Part shown: piece by piece, positions 1 through 9,055 of the stretch
How the letters are laid out: each line of letters starts with the position of its first letter
Position numbering within the stretch: the stretch's first letter is position 1
NCBI GenBank assembly: GCA_023091735.1
Contig: JALKBU010001023.1
Coordinates: forward strand, 1-18,236
Length of the DNA stretch: 18,236 bases
Source: Trichomonas tenax
Taxonomy: Eukaryota; Parabasalia; Trichomonadida; Trichomonadidae
Reading direction: 5' to 3'
Translations under genes and position numbers: made by a program
Notes under the pieces: generated by a model
Told to the model about the DNA's origin: nothing
Database searches by the model: none
What the model saw: only the letters and a program-made list of their open reading frames with translations

Positions 1-173
1 GATGCATCTCTGCTAGATCACCAGGTCATCCTTCACAATGAGGCCACAACTACTCATAATGAAGTCTTCTTTGGCTTCCAACATTGAGTTCAATCCATTT
101 CAACCTATTGACACTTTTCCATTTTTCACTCGCAAACACTTCACTTTCCTTTATTTTGACATTCTGACTTTAC

Positions 174-470
174 ATGTCAGAAAAGCACGTTGTTCTATTT
201 TGTCCCAGTCCCCTCGCAAACGTGAGCATTATAAATTGTTATTTTCCTAGTTTTGAAATATCAAGAAAATCTGAAGATAGATACACACTCCAAATGGAGA
301 ATAACATCATTACTGGAGCTTGCCCAACAGTTTTTGGAAATATTGATCCGATAAATCAAGATAAAATTAAAAAACTCACAGAAATCGTCTTCCCATATAT
401 GAAAAATCAACATCTCTATCAAGTTACATCATTAATCAATGCATTGATGTCATTATTTGGAAAATGTTAA
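174..470 (+). CDS. Possible small hypothetical protein or gene remnant (98 aa)
   Basis: An ATG-started frame of 98 codons ending in TAA. I recognise no domain. The C-terminal half reads like ordinary soluble protein, with an amphipathic stretch around residues 65-95 (QDKIKKLTEIVFPYMKNQ and onward). An initiator-like TCACTTT lies at 141-147, which would give a leader of about 30 bases, longer than at the other genes here. The same frame is open upstream from about position 66 apart from a TGA at 165-167, and that part (SLANTS) faintly echoes PLANVS inside the ORF, so this may be the tail of a decaying repeat-containing gene rather than a gene of its own. Other frames in 1-250 are also open for short distances. 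Low confidence. Confidence 0.3.
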   Translation: MSEKHVVLFCPSPLANVSIINCYFPSFEISRKSEDRYTLQMENNIITGACPTVFGNIDPINQDKIKKLTEIVFPYMKNQHLYQVTSLINALMSLFGKC

Positions 471-926
471 TTATATTAGTTTAGATCTATAATGACCTTT
501 AGATTGAGAATTGAATCAATTCTCATATACTTAAAGGATGATTTTAAGACTTATAATCATTTTGATTAAAGGGTTTTAAAAAATTACCAATGGTCAAATA
601 TCGTGCCAAAATTTTATCCTGACAAGGAAATATTATCTGACACGTAAATATACTGTTGACATGTAATCATATTATTGACATGTAAAGCTGGATTATAAAA
701 AATGATTTTTCAAGGATTTTTGAAAGAGTTAGGAACATAAAAGTTTGTGTACAATATAGTCCATTATATATACTTTTATGTGATCCATCTAAAACATATA
801 GGACGATTAAATGATCGGAAATGTAAATAACCTTATTTATCTTTCAAAATTTTCAAAACAAATGGATAAATAAATAGCACAGACTCAACATATAGATTGA
901 AAATTTTCGATCGAAGCGACCACTTT
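471..926. other. Intergenic spacer upstream of the NAPE-PLD-like gene
   Basis: No open frame of note on either strand. The spacer is AT-rich with homopolymer runs. The one structured piece is a four-copy short tandem array at 619-687, listed separately. I see no RNA gene. Confidence 0.6.
619..687 (+). repeat. Four-copy ~19-bp tandem array with core YTGACAYGTAA
   Basis: Copies begin at 619, 637, 656 and 675, so the period is 18, 19 and 19 bases. The cores are CTGACAAGGAA, CTGACACGTAA, TTGACATGTAA and TTGACATGTAA, and the bases between them vary. The extended core of copy 4, TGACATGTAAAG at 676-687, occurs again in the opposite orientation at 168-179. A close variant (TTGACGTGTAAA) is on the minus strand at 11271-11282. 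A constant core with free spacers fits a clustered protein-binding site upstream of the 933 gene; a chance microrepeat is the alternative. Confidence 0.5.
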
Positions 927-932
927 TCATTA
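927..932 (+). promoter_or_regulatory. Initiator (Inr) of the NAPE-PLD-like gene
   Basis: TCATTA fits the trichomonad initiator TCA(+1)Y(T/A). The +1 A would be 929, four bases before the ATG at 933. Trichomonad leaders are known to be very short. The site favours 933 as the start, because it would lie inside the coding region if translation began at the upstream TTG at 897. Confidence 0.5.
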
Positions 933-2021
933 ATGAGCTTATTAACTTCGATTATCGTCAAAAATTTATCGACATATAACACGAATCACCACAACGGAAA
1001 GAGGTTTGTGAACGACCCGAACGAACCTAAACCACAAACAGCCTCATTTAAAGATGTTCCGAAAATGTTCAAATTTTTTGGATCGCGTGACTACGTTTCA
1101 CCAATGCCAACGAGAAACATGTCCGGTGATTTCAACAAAAAGGACGCAATTAGATCTTGGTGGGTTAATCACGCAACAATTTTGTTCCAATTAGGCGATA
1201 AATACGTTATAACAGACCCAATCTTCGACTACCACGCTGCCCCAATCCCATCCATGATCAAGAGAACATCACCTGCACCTTTGACAATGGAAGAACTTCC
1301 AAAAATCGATTTCATTTTGATATCACACGATCACTGGGATCACTTGAACTATTACAGCGTTAAGAGGCTCATTGAACTTAACCCGGAGTGTATAATCATT
1401 GCGCCATTGGGTGAAGGCCAATTGATCAGAAGATGGGGCTTCAATGCCGTTATCATGGATTGGAGACAACAAGTTGAACTTGGAGACATTACAATCACTT
1501 GCTTCCCTGCCCGTCACATGGCAAACCGCTACGGACCATTGACACGTGGACGCGATCTCTGGGCTTCGTATTTGATTCAATATAAAGGCATCAATATGTA
1601 CTTCACTGGTGATACAGCAATCGGACCTCATTTCAAGGAAGTTCGCGATTATGTTGGAAAGCCATTAGACTTCGTTCCTATGCCAATAGGACCTCAGCAA
1701 CCGAACGCATTCATGAGAATGGTTCATTTGGATCCAAAGGAAGCTGCCGAAATGTCAAAGATTCTTGGTACAAAAGTTTCATTCCCAATGCACTGGGGAA
1801 CATTCCCACTTGGTGTTAAACCAGAAGTTCCAGATGTTCTCGTCTTTTCCGAAGTTTGGAATCAAAAGGAATCAGGAAGACTTTTCATCATCAAGAACGG
1901 CGGTTATTTAGAGTATGTGAATGGAGAATTTACTGTTGTTGATGATTCAAGTATCATCGAACAAACATTCTTTGAGGCCCTTGAAAAGGAAATCGAACCA
2001 AAATTAGAAGATGAACTTTAA
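933..2021 (+). CDS. NAPE-PLD-like metallo-beta-lactamase-fold phospholipase
   Basis: Predicted zinc hydrolase related to N-acyl-phosphatidylethanolamine phospholipase D, which releases N-acylethanolamines and phosphatidic acid from membrane lipids. About 362 residues, close to the family length. Visible family marks in order: the NHATILFQLGDKYVITDPIF strand pair; the metal-binding HDHWDH (H132, H134, D136, H137 counted from ATG 933); PARHMANRYGPLTRGRDLWAS; the second-half metal Asp in YFTGDTAIGPHF; PMPIGPQQPNAFMRMVHLDP, which matches the IPIGAYEPRWFMKYQHVDP region of animal NAPE-PLD; and the closing PMHWGTF histidine. All expected metal ligands appear present, so it is probably active. The open frame extends upstream only to a TTG at 897; ATG 933 is chosen because an initiator lies four bases before it. 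No signal peptide or clear membrane segment. TAATAAA at the end supplies the stop and a trichomonad-type UAAA cleavage signal. Family is secure; substrate is inferred. Confidence 0.9.
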   Translation: MSLLTSIIVKNLSTYNTNHHNGKRFVNDPNEPKPQTASFKDVPKMFKFFGSRDYVSPMPTRNMSGDFNKKDAIRSWWVNHATILFQLGDKYVITDPIFDYHAAPIPSMIKRTSPAPLTMEELPKIDFILISHDHWDHLNYYSVKRLIELNPECIIIAPLGEGQLIRRWGFNAVIMDWRQQVELGDITITCFPARHMANRYGPLTRGRDLWASYLIQYKGINMYFTGDTAIGPHFKEVRDYVGKPLDFVPMPIGPQQPNAFMRMVHLDPKEAAEMSKILGTKVSFPMHWGTFPLGVKPEVPDVLVFSEVWNQKESGRLFIIKNGGYLEYVNGEFTVVDDSSIIEQTFFEALEKEIEPKLEDEL

Positions 2022-2397
2022 TAAACTGATGTGCGAAAAATGATACTAACACAATTTTTTGAGATGTTTACAAATCCAAATGGAGAGTTTTGATTCTTGC
2101 ACCAAAATTGTGTAAAACGAGTGTTTGATACCTTCAGCTATAAATAGGTATCAATATTCAATACACCACTTCATTACCACTGATATTATTCCGAATATTT
2201 TCCATATTGTATTTACATTATACGAAATTTGACTTCAAATCTCAAGCTCTAAGACTTACCAATGATGAAAATTAAAAATTCGGCCGAACATTTTGAAATT
2301 GCAGGTTATTAAAAAAATCATAGTTTTATGCTGATCATCAATTTTGTTCGCGATTTTTCCTTCCAACACACGATTACTTTAATAGCACAATAGTTGA
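2022..2397. other. Spacer with remnants of the next gene's 5' part
   Basis: The first ~300 bases show nothing. From about 2324 to 2425 a different frame (+2) is open and reads DYFNSTIVEGLPSMKLQ near its end, similar in style to EFNSSTINGCPKLP inside the downstream protein. This looks like 5' coding sequence shifted out of frame. Confidence 0.4.
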
Positions 2398-3405
2398 AGG
2401 CCTTCCATCTATGAAACTTCAATAACGCACTGTCCAGTGTTCAATCAGTCTCACAAAGTTTATGAAAAGATTTCAACGCCTTTCACAATTTTTTATCCTC
2501 CACAAGAAGTTATTATCAAAAACTGCAAATTCGATCATCTAACGATTCACATTGATTTGTCCGCTCCAATAAGAATTTCTGATCAAGCATTCAGTTATCA
2601 TAAGATTGCATCAAACATTTCCATTCACAATTGTCGCTTTACTGAGATTGAATGCGCCAAAAGTGTTGCAGCAATTTACATCGATCATTCAACAAGCAGA
2701 GTGATAATGAAGGACTTGTGCAAGTTAAACTGCATAGGAGGCTCTTGCCTTGAATTTATCAACAACTATTTGGAATTCAATAGTTCAACAATAAATGGTT
2801 GTCCAAAACTCCCTTTGTATGATGACAAAATAATCTATACACTAAACTCTTTCAAAAATTCATTAGGGTTGTCAGTAAATATCACCGAATGCTATACAAC
2901 AATGTTCACCTTCTATCTTTCCAATATTGTCTTTTCATACGCTTACCTTGAAAGCGTAACATCATTAACACATATTCATATGTTATACTATTCAAATTAT
3001 ACTCACTCTACCTTTAACATTGTTAATCTTTATACAGATAATCATATTCAAAAAACGTGCTCATTGGATAATTTTTTCTTCGAATTCCAAGGTCTTTTCG
3101 TAGATTGTGTATTCTTCAACTCAACATTACCTGACAATGTAACATCGAATTTTGTTAGACCAGTCTTCTACACCGAATTCATCGAAACATATTTACCTCG
3201 ATATCAATACCAAGATGTTTATTTCGTTCATGTGTACAAATCTAACATGACTATCATCGCAGTAGTATCGGCCCCAGCTACATTTATAATTGTTATTTCT
3301 TCTGTTGCTGGTGCCTTTATATATTCATGCTACGTTCGCAAACGCCAAATTGTTCTCGAAAAGCGCCACGAACTTGAACAAAATGTGTTTTCAGAGTTCG
3401 GTTGA
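2398..3405 (+). pseudogene. 5'-broken surface-type membrane protein (C-terminal part)
   Basis: The frame is open from 2398, just after a TGA at 2395-2397, to a TGA at 3403-3405, but has no ATG until 2707, deep inside. From the GTG at 2437 it would be 322 residues. It has many short beta-type units of the form IxIxNCxF (VIIKNCKFDHLTI, ISIHNCRFTEI, LSVNITECYTTMF), as in right-handed beta-helix surface proteins, plus several N-x-S/T sites. It ends in one hydrophobic segment (about residues 271-297, MTIIAVVSAPATFIIVISS onward) followed by a basic stop-transfer, RKR, and a short cytoplasmic tail. This is a type I topology, plausibly an extracellular protein at the cell surface. Upstream sequence in the +2 frame appears to continue the protein, so a frameshift has probably separated the N-terminus, signal peptide and start. 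No canonical intron was found to explain it. It converges on the next gene, 75 bases away. A sequencing indel in an intact gene is the alternative. Confidence 0.55.
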
Positions 3406-3480
3406 TATTAGTTTGTTTTTTATTACAAAATAGTATATATACAAATCCAACATTTTATACAATATAATATAATACACTAA

Positions 3481-5265
3481 TTATTTGGTGTAAAGATTCC
3501 ATTCACGATTCGAACTAAAGTTTCTTAAACCGAATGTAGAATAAGAAGAAGTAATTGGAAGAATTACCCATGTTGTGTTTAATTTATCGGCAAGAGAAAC
3601 CCATCCACCTGTTTCTGCTTGTCTTAATGTAGGAACTGCATTGGTGATTCTTCCACCGCGGCTCCAAACGCTTCTGAAATCTCCGCAAACAACTTGACGG
3701 CCGGCATATGAAACAGGATTGAATAACGATGGTTCTGTGAGAATGAGCTCATGAGAGAATGTTTCCAATTTCGCCCATTTTGCAGTGTCTAAAGCACAGC
3801 TTGTGTATGCAAGGTAATGGCAGCTCTGTATCTTGTATGCGCAAACGATTGAACCACCGAGGAAGAAAGCAAGATATATTTTGAACAAAGACTTGAAGAA
3901 TGGTCTTTGTTCTTTGTTTGGATCAAGTGTTGAATACCAATCGGAGAAAACAGCAGCAAGGTATGGCAATATAACCGCTTGCTGAGCCATAACATTACTT
4001 GTTACAGAATTTCCAACTCTTATGAAGAATGTTATAATGAAAACCGACAGATAAGTGAAATCTCTCAACAAAAAGAGATTCGAGTTGTATGTTAATAAAG
4101 AAAAACCAATACCTAAAGGAAGGAACCCATAATCTTCAAACAATGATGTAATTTGCGAACAGAAATGTCCATTCATTTGTTGCTCTCTCCAAAGTGGAAA
4201 ATGGGATATTTTAACGCCCCAAAACTTAATTGGAAGTAAAAGAGAGAATGGCATCACATTCATAAAGCAATCACCAAATGATGAACTTAATAAGAACACT
4301 GTTGCAGAAACTGCAGGATTTGGACATAACAATGCAAGAACACCTGCAAATCGATATCTCACAGGATTCTCTTTCTTTCGATATGTAACAATATACATTG
4401 CGGCTAAAGCAGTTGGTATAGAGAACATTGCGTCCTTAGAATACGACAAAAAGTAAAACAGTGTCTGAAACCATGGCAAAGGAACATCGCGACCAACATT
4501 TGATATTAAATCATCTTCTTGTGCGTATTTAAAGAAAATTGGACGAATAGCGGCCAAACCGCCATTGAAGAAGAATATTATGGTACCCAATAAAGGTGCA
4601 TGTGTGTTCAAAATCATATAATGCCACAAAATAATTCCTGTTGCAAGAATATTAATGTATGAATACATGCAACTTGCAACAGCGTAATCGGTATCAAGTG
4701 ACATAGAAAATGCCATCATCATAACAGGAAAAGAAGGTCCTGTATATGAAGATCCGAATAACTGAGCGTCTTTTAAGAAAATTCTGAACCTAAATTTGTT
4801 ACAGCCGTATATCACAGAGTTTATAACTGCGATTTCTTCGTCAGCTAATGTCGAAGCGATGTTTGGAACAGATTCGGGAAATTGAGAGAAAGAAGTAATG
4901 TAATGCATTATCATAATGAACGTTAAAATGATGAAAAGGATGTAAAAATACGGATTTTGTTCCATTTGAGGAAAAGAAAATGTGAATTTGAAAGCTTTCG
5001 GTAATTTAAGTTTCTTTTGGATTAAAACGTATATGAGAGATGACTGTAGACATATAATTATAAGCGATGAAAAGAAATTTAGCGGAACAACTATCGTAAT
5101 TATGAATAATAAAAATGACATTAACAGAAAACCTGTGATCCAACCAAAAGCAAACAGAAGGAACAGCTCCTGGAATTTTAGCTTCAACATCATCGTTATC
5201 AAAACACCGATAAACGTTGTTTGACCAACGAAAATGAGCGAAAATATCATTTTGAAAAGTGTCAT
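3481..5265 (-). CDS. Multi-pass membrane protein, GT-C glycosyltransferase-like
   Basis: 594 residues with roughly 11-13 hydrophobic segments, starting with MIFSLIFVGQTTFIGVLI at residues 6-23. The layout resembles large eukaryotic GT-C-type membrane enzymes of unknown specificity: an early acidic loop (ADEE, about residues 141-144) followed by AVINSVIYGCNKFR, many membrane spans, and a C-terminal non-membrane tail with YAGRQVVCGDFRSVWSRGG (about residues 520-538), then LNTTWVILP. That tail recalls the GRQ...G....W..G motif of these proteins. Acidic residues in the first large loop are where GT-C enzymes keep their catalytic Asp/Glu, but I cannot prove catalysis. Two possible starts exist, M1 (5265) and M6 (5250); each has TCAAA just before it, not a consensus initiator. 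It would act in the ER or another endomembrane. Membrane protein: near certain. GT-C: tentative. Confidence 0.8.
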   Translation of the reverse strand: MTLFKMIFSLIFVGQTTFIGVLITMMLKLKFQELFLLFAFGWITGFLLMSFLLFIITIVVPLNFFSSLIIICLQSSLIYVLIQKKLKLPKAFKFTFSFPQMEQNPYFYILFIILTFIMIMHYITSFSQFPESVPNIASTLADEEIAVINSVIYGCNKFRFRIFLKDAQLFGSSYTGPSFPVMMMAFSMSLDTDYAVASCMYSYINILATGIILWHYMILNTHAPLLGTIIFFFNGGLAAIRPIFFKYAQEDDLISNVGRDVPLPWFQTLFYFLSYSKDAMFSIPTALAAMYIVTYRKKENPVRYRFAGVLALLCPNPAVSATVFLLSSSFGDCFMNVMPFSLLLPIKFWGVKISHFPLWREQQMNGHFCSQITSLFEDYGFLPLGIGFSLLTYNSNLFLLRDFTYLSVFIITFFIRVGNSVTSNVMAQQAVILPYLAAVFSDWYSTLDPNKEQRPFFKSLFKIYLAFFLGGSIVCAYKIQSCHYLAYTSCALDTAKWAKLETFSHELILTEPSLFNPVSYAGRQVVCGDFRSVWSRGGRITNAVPTLRQAETGGWVSLADKLNTTWVILPITSSYSTFGLRNFSSNREWNLYTK

Positions 5266-6038
5266 TTGAAATAAGGTTTTTAAATCGGAACTCTAAAATG
5301 AATTATCATGATCGAATTTACTGATTATTGAACTCTATGTCAAAAATATATAATACACAGGAGCGCATCATCTTATTTTTGTGGATATATGATAAAACAT
5401 ATCAATTCTAATCAACCTCAGATATATTTATATAATGAAAAATATCTGTTGAGAAACAAAGCTAACATCATTGCATACGAAAGATTAAACAGATTTGCAT
5501 ATCAATATTCATAATTCTAGAGTTTCAAAGTTATTGTATGAATGAATTTTTTCACTTTTCATGTGTGTTTGATCTTCGTTTTGATTTTCATGTGTGATGA
5601 AGTTTTATATCTCATTTTATCAAATTTATATGCTGCATCAAAACGGTACTTAATTTAATGTTCTTTGAATGATACTACATTTATATGTTACTGTTTTGTT
5701 TTTTGATGGTTTTTTTAAAAATTTGACATATTTACATTGCTTTTATAATTAATTTTTTTGATCATATGATATAGTAAGGAAGAAGTTCTCTTTTGAGTTT
5801 TGATACATTTTCATCACTGCATTATGAGTATATTTTTCATTATTATTCCGATAATTTTTGATTCAAATGGACAATAAACTCATTGCATTAGTACAATTAT
5901 TAGCTCCTCTCCATTTTTATATTCTTCGATCACAAGCTTTCGAAATGGAGAACAATCAGTGAAATATTTAAAGATATAAACAACTTAGTGTTTAACTCTA
6001 TTAAAACAAACAACAAATAAAAACAAAATAAAGAATAA
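5266..6038. other. Intergenic spacer, nothing recognised
   Basis: About 770 AT-rich bases between two minus-strand genes, the upstream side of the 3481-5265 gene. No ORF with coding character, no RNA gene and no clear repeat. The only longer frame entering it is an out-of-frame shadow of the VPS15-like gene end. Confidence 0.6.
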
Positions 6039-8942
6039 TTAATCGGCAACTGACCAAACGTTGACAAATCCGCATTCATCACCACTGAAGATTCTTTTGT
6101 CTTTAGTAAGTGCAGTAATGTGAGCGACATGGCCGTGTAATGTTGCGGAATGACTCCATCCTCCAGCATCGTATATTCTATCATGGCCAGGAAGAGGAAC
6201 AATTCTATCACCTTCTATTGAGTTCTCGTTTAACCTGAAGACAGCTGTTGGGTCAATAAAGAATGTTCCATTGTCACCAGCGAGAACAGCTCTTCCATTC
6301 AACTCAACAGCGAGTCCACCTGCATTAACAGAAGTAATGATTGAATTGGATGTGAAATCAACTAAGCATGAATTCCTCTTTGATGCAACAAAGACAGCGC
6401 ATGAACTTGCAGATTGAGGAGCCAATGAATAAACGGGAGGAGTGACAATCATAGATGAAGTTCTCCACGTTCTCATGTCTACGACTTCAACAACACCCTC
6501 TTTGAAACCAACACCAATAATAGGGGATTCCGGCCATCTCGCAATATCTCCAACTCTCAGTTCATCGAAAACCATTGACCTAACTTTGTTTTGCATTCTA
6601 ATATCATACATAGCAACATTGGGTCCATTCGCGCCAATGAATGTGTGCGATGAAATCATTTTGACCTTGTGGAAGCCTCTTTTAGAGATTTGTGCGATCT
6701 TTGTTTCACCAATATTCAAAACATATGTCGCTGTTTTGTCTGTGACAATTACATTATGTGTTGGCTGAAGGCAGCACAAAGCATTATATGTTCCCAATAT
6801 CTTATGTGGCTTTTCTGTTATTGAAGCAGATGACAAAAGCGTTATATTGTTTGTTGTCAATGCCAAAAATGAATCATCATTGAGTGTTGTGATTCCTTTG
6901 ATTGGATCGGAAGAAACTCTCGTTGACATGAAGAACTTTGGTGCAATGTGGACTTTCCTTGTTACCATCAATCGATGTTTAACAATTGGTTCGCTTTCTA
7001 ATGGTTTTTCAGCGATTTCTTGCAATGTTGGAACTGTCGCATGAGAATTGATAGATTTGAGGATGAAACTTGGCAGCATAACAAGTTTGTATTGTTCCGG
7101 TAAATTATTAATGATAGAAGTGACATAAAAGTTCTTCATTGGATCTTTAGAATCAACGAAAGTTCCGATTGTTGTGAATAAATCATTGATTAAATCTCTG
7201 TCCATGAAACCGCTCTTGAAATACCAATCAATGAATCCTAAGAAGTGGTTTCTCATCTCGCCGTTTAACTCGTGTTGAAGGAATCCTATTGCAGCTGGAG
7301 CGAGATTTTTAAGCAAATTTGTCATGACTTCTTTATCGGCTTTAGTTTCTGCTTTTTCGAAGAATTCGATGAATGTCTGTAATATTCCTGCTTTGTATTT
7401 TACCGCTCTATGATTGAAGGTCGAAAGAAGAATCGGGAAAATACTTTGTAACAATTTAACACCATTTTCTGTACAAGTGCTTAATCCGCTAAGGAAAGCC
7501 TGTACAACGAGTGGATTTGCTTCATTGATGATAAAATGAATGATAGATTGAACATATGACAATGAATCTGGAATTAATCGTATAACTTCGCGAATAATCT
7601 TTGGCGCGTTTTCTGCTAAGGCGACTCTGATGTGCTCATTGTTTTTATGCGATAATGATGTCATTTCTGAAAGCAAATAGTTCTGAATTATCGATGCTAA
7701 ATCTTGATTAACTTGTTTACACGCTTGAAGCAATTTGACGATGCACCTGAGACCTGTTGTCTTAATGGTATAGTTCTCTATGGATAACAAGCCAATAATA
7801 TTAGGTAAAATTCTGCATAACAAAATTTCTTCCGATAAAGGTGCAGCAAACTCAACCAAGAAGTAGGAAAAATGTATAATGGATGTTAAATCATCAGACG
7901 TGAGGATAAACGGCGAAAACAAGTTTGTCAATATAACTCGAACTTTAACATCTTGATCATCGACCATCGCGTAAAAAACAGGAATCATAGTGACAAAGTG
8001 AGAAAGGGAGCCATCGTTAGTAGAAAATTCGAGAAATTGGTTAAATATTTGGCGAAAACAAGCTGGAAAATATTGATGCAAACAATTTTGAGACTCTAAA
8101 CGTGCATTTGGATCTAAATCGAGTAATATGAGTGTAAATCCTCTGACTGTATCTGGAATATTCGCCAATTTTGTGTCAATGTCGAAATTTCCTTGTTTAT
8201 ATTGAAGTAATGTCGAAAAGTTAAATAAATGAGTTCCTGTATATAAATAGTATATGATACAACCGATAGCAAACAAATCTGCCGAAAAAGTTGGATTATT
8301 GAATACCAATGCGTCTAAAACGAAATAATCTGTGTAAATTTGCTCAGGAGCCAAATAGCATCCATTTCTCGTCGAAGTCGAAAAGTAGTGATGGTAAATA
8401 TTTGCTTTATCAGCCCTTATTTGGGTTGGCTTAAAAGGAGACATATCTCCGACATTAACTCTCACGTTCCAGTCACAGAATATATTGTCGGGATTTAGCG
8501 ATCCGTGTACGAGGCTGATCGAATGGAGAGACATAATCGCTGAAAATATTTGAAAAACGACCCATCTTTTTTCTATTTCCTCCAATCTTGGATATTCTTC
8601 GAGTCTTTGTGGCAAAGTGTACTGCATTTTCGGTCTCATTAAGAATGCATATCTGTCGCTGACTGTTATCGTTGAATAATTTAATATACATTGCGTTGCT
8701 TGTATTTTTTCTGTTAAATGTTGAAAGTACTGTTTAGAGTTATCGACAACTAAGTTGTCTTTCTCGAGAGATTCTGTATATTCATAAGCTTTTATAATTA
8801 AATTTTGATTATTCGCGTTTACGCAATCTAATGTCAATAAAAAAGTACCTGAATCGATACAGTTTTTGACATTGATCTTCATTTTCCGTAGTGGTTCCTC
8901 ATACCAGTCAGCCTGCGAAGGAATGACAAGTTGATTCCCCAT
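6039..8942 (-). CDS. VPS15: VPS15/PIK3R4-like regulatory pseudokinase of the class III PI3-kinase complex
   Basis: 967 residues; human VPS15 is about 1358, so this is a compact form. It starts MGNQL with Gly2, the N-myristoylation site typical of VPS15. Residues ~20-300 form a kinase-like domain: no glycine loop; K51 in LIIKAYE; loop HGSLNPDN at 146-153, where the usual catalytic Asp is Ser148; GDMSPFKP at 165-172, aligning with TDFASFKP of human VPS15; and CYLAPEQ at 195-201. Residues ~310-620 are helical and fit HEAT-like repeats. Residues ~680-967 fit a WD propeller, ending GHVAHITALTKDKRIFSGD then VNVWSVAD. VPS15 anchors and regulates VPS34, the PI3P-making kinase of endosomes and autophagy, at endomembranes. 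The start is supported by an initiator 12 bases upstream. The missing catalytic Asp suggests a scaffold rather than an active kinase. Confidence 0.92.
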   Translation of the reverse strand: MGNQLVIPSQADWYEEPLRKMKINVKNCIDSGTFLLTLDCVNANNQNLIIKAYEYTESLEKDNLVVDNSKQYFQHLTEKIQATQCILNYSTITVSDRYAFLMRPKMQYTLPQRLEEYPRLEEIEKRWVVFQIFSAIMSLHSISLVHGSLNPDNIFCDWNVRVNVGDMSPFKPTQIRADKANIYHHYFSTSTRNGCYLAPEQIYTDYFVLDALVFNNPTFSADLFAIGCIIYYLYTGTHLFNFSTLLQYKQGNFDIDTKLANIPDTVRGFTLILLDLDPNARLESQNCLHQYFPACFRQIFNQFLEFSTNDGSLSHFVTMIPVFYAMVDDQDVKVRVILTNLFSPFILTSDDLTSIIHFSYFLVEFAAPLSEEILLCRILPNIIGLLSIENYTIKTTGLRCIVKLLQACKQVNQDLASIIQNYLLSEMTSLSHKNNEHIRVALAENAPKIIREVIRLIPDSLSYVQSIIHFIINEANPLVVQAFLSGLSTCTENGVKLLQSIFPILLSTFNHRAVKYKAGILQTFIEFFEKAETKADKEVMTNLLKNLAPAAIGFLQHELNGEMRNHFLGFIDWYFKSGFMDRDLINDLFTTIGTFVDSKDPMKNFYVTSIINNLPEQYKLVMLPSFILKSINSHATVPTLQEIAEKPLESEPIVKHRLMVTRKVHIAPKFFMSTRVSSDPIKGITTLNDDSFLALTTNNITLLSSASITEKPHKILGTYNALCCLQPTHNVIVTDKTATYVLNIGETKIAQISKRGFHKVKMISSHTFIGANGPNVAMYDIRMQNKVRSMVFDELRVGDIARWPESPIIGVGFKEGVVEVVDMRTWRTSSMIVTPPVYSLAPQSASSCAVFVASKRNSCLVDFTSNSIITSVNAGGLAVELNGRAVLAGDNGTFFIDPTAVFRLNENSIEGDRIVPLPGHDRIYDAGGWSHSATLHGHVAHITALTKDKRIFSGDECGFVNVWSVAD

Positions 8943-8949
8943 TTATGGA

Positions 8950-8956
8950 AAAGTGA
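8950..8956 (-). promoter_or_regulatory. Initiator (Inr) of the VPS15-like gene
   Basis: On the minus strand TCACTTT, read from 8956 downward, matches the trichomonad initiator. The +1 A is at 8954, 12 bases before the ATG at 8942. Good fit in sequence, spacing and direction. Confidence 0.65.
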
Positions 8957-9055
8957 AGTTAATTTGACACATCATTATTTTCATTTTAAACAGAAGATTT
9001 AGAATCTATATGCTATAAAACACATATGCTTTAAATATTTTAGATTATTCAAAAA

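Noticed and set aside
897..932. Upstream TTG start for the NAPE-PLD-like gene
   Set aside because: Eukaryotic gene; the first ATG is 933 and an initiator lies directly before it.
2041..2375. Possible trichomonad intron explaining the missing start of the 2398-3405 gene (ACTAACACA at 2045-2053, CCAACACACG at 2363-2372)
   Set aside because: The conserved 3' site should read close to ACTAACACACAG and end in AG; neither copy does, and no GTAYGT donor after an ATG was found upstream in a suitable frame.
4982..5224. Plus-strand 80-codon ORF
   Set aside because: Antisense shadow of the multi-pass membrane protein gene.
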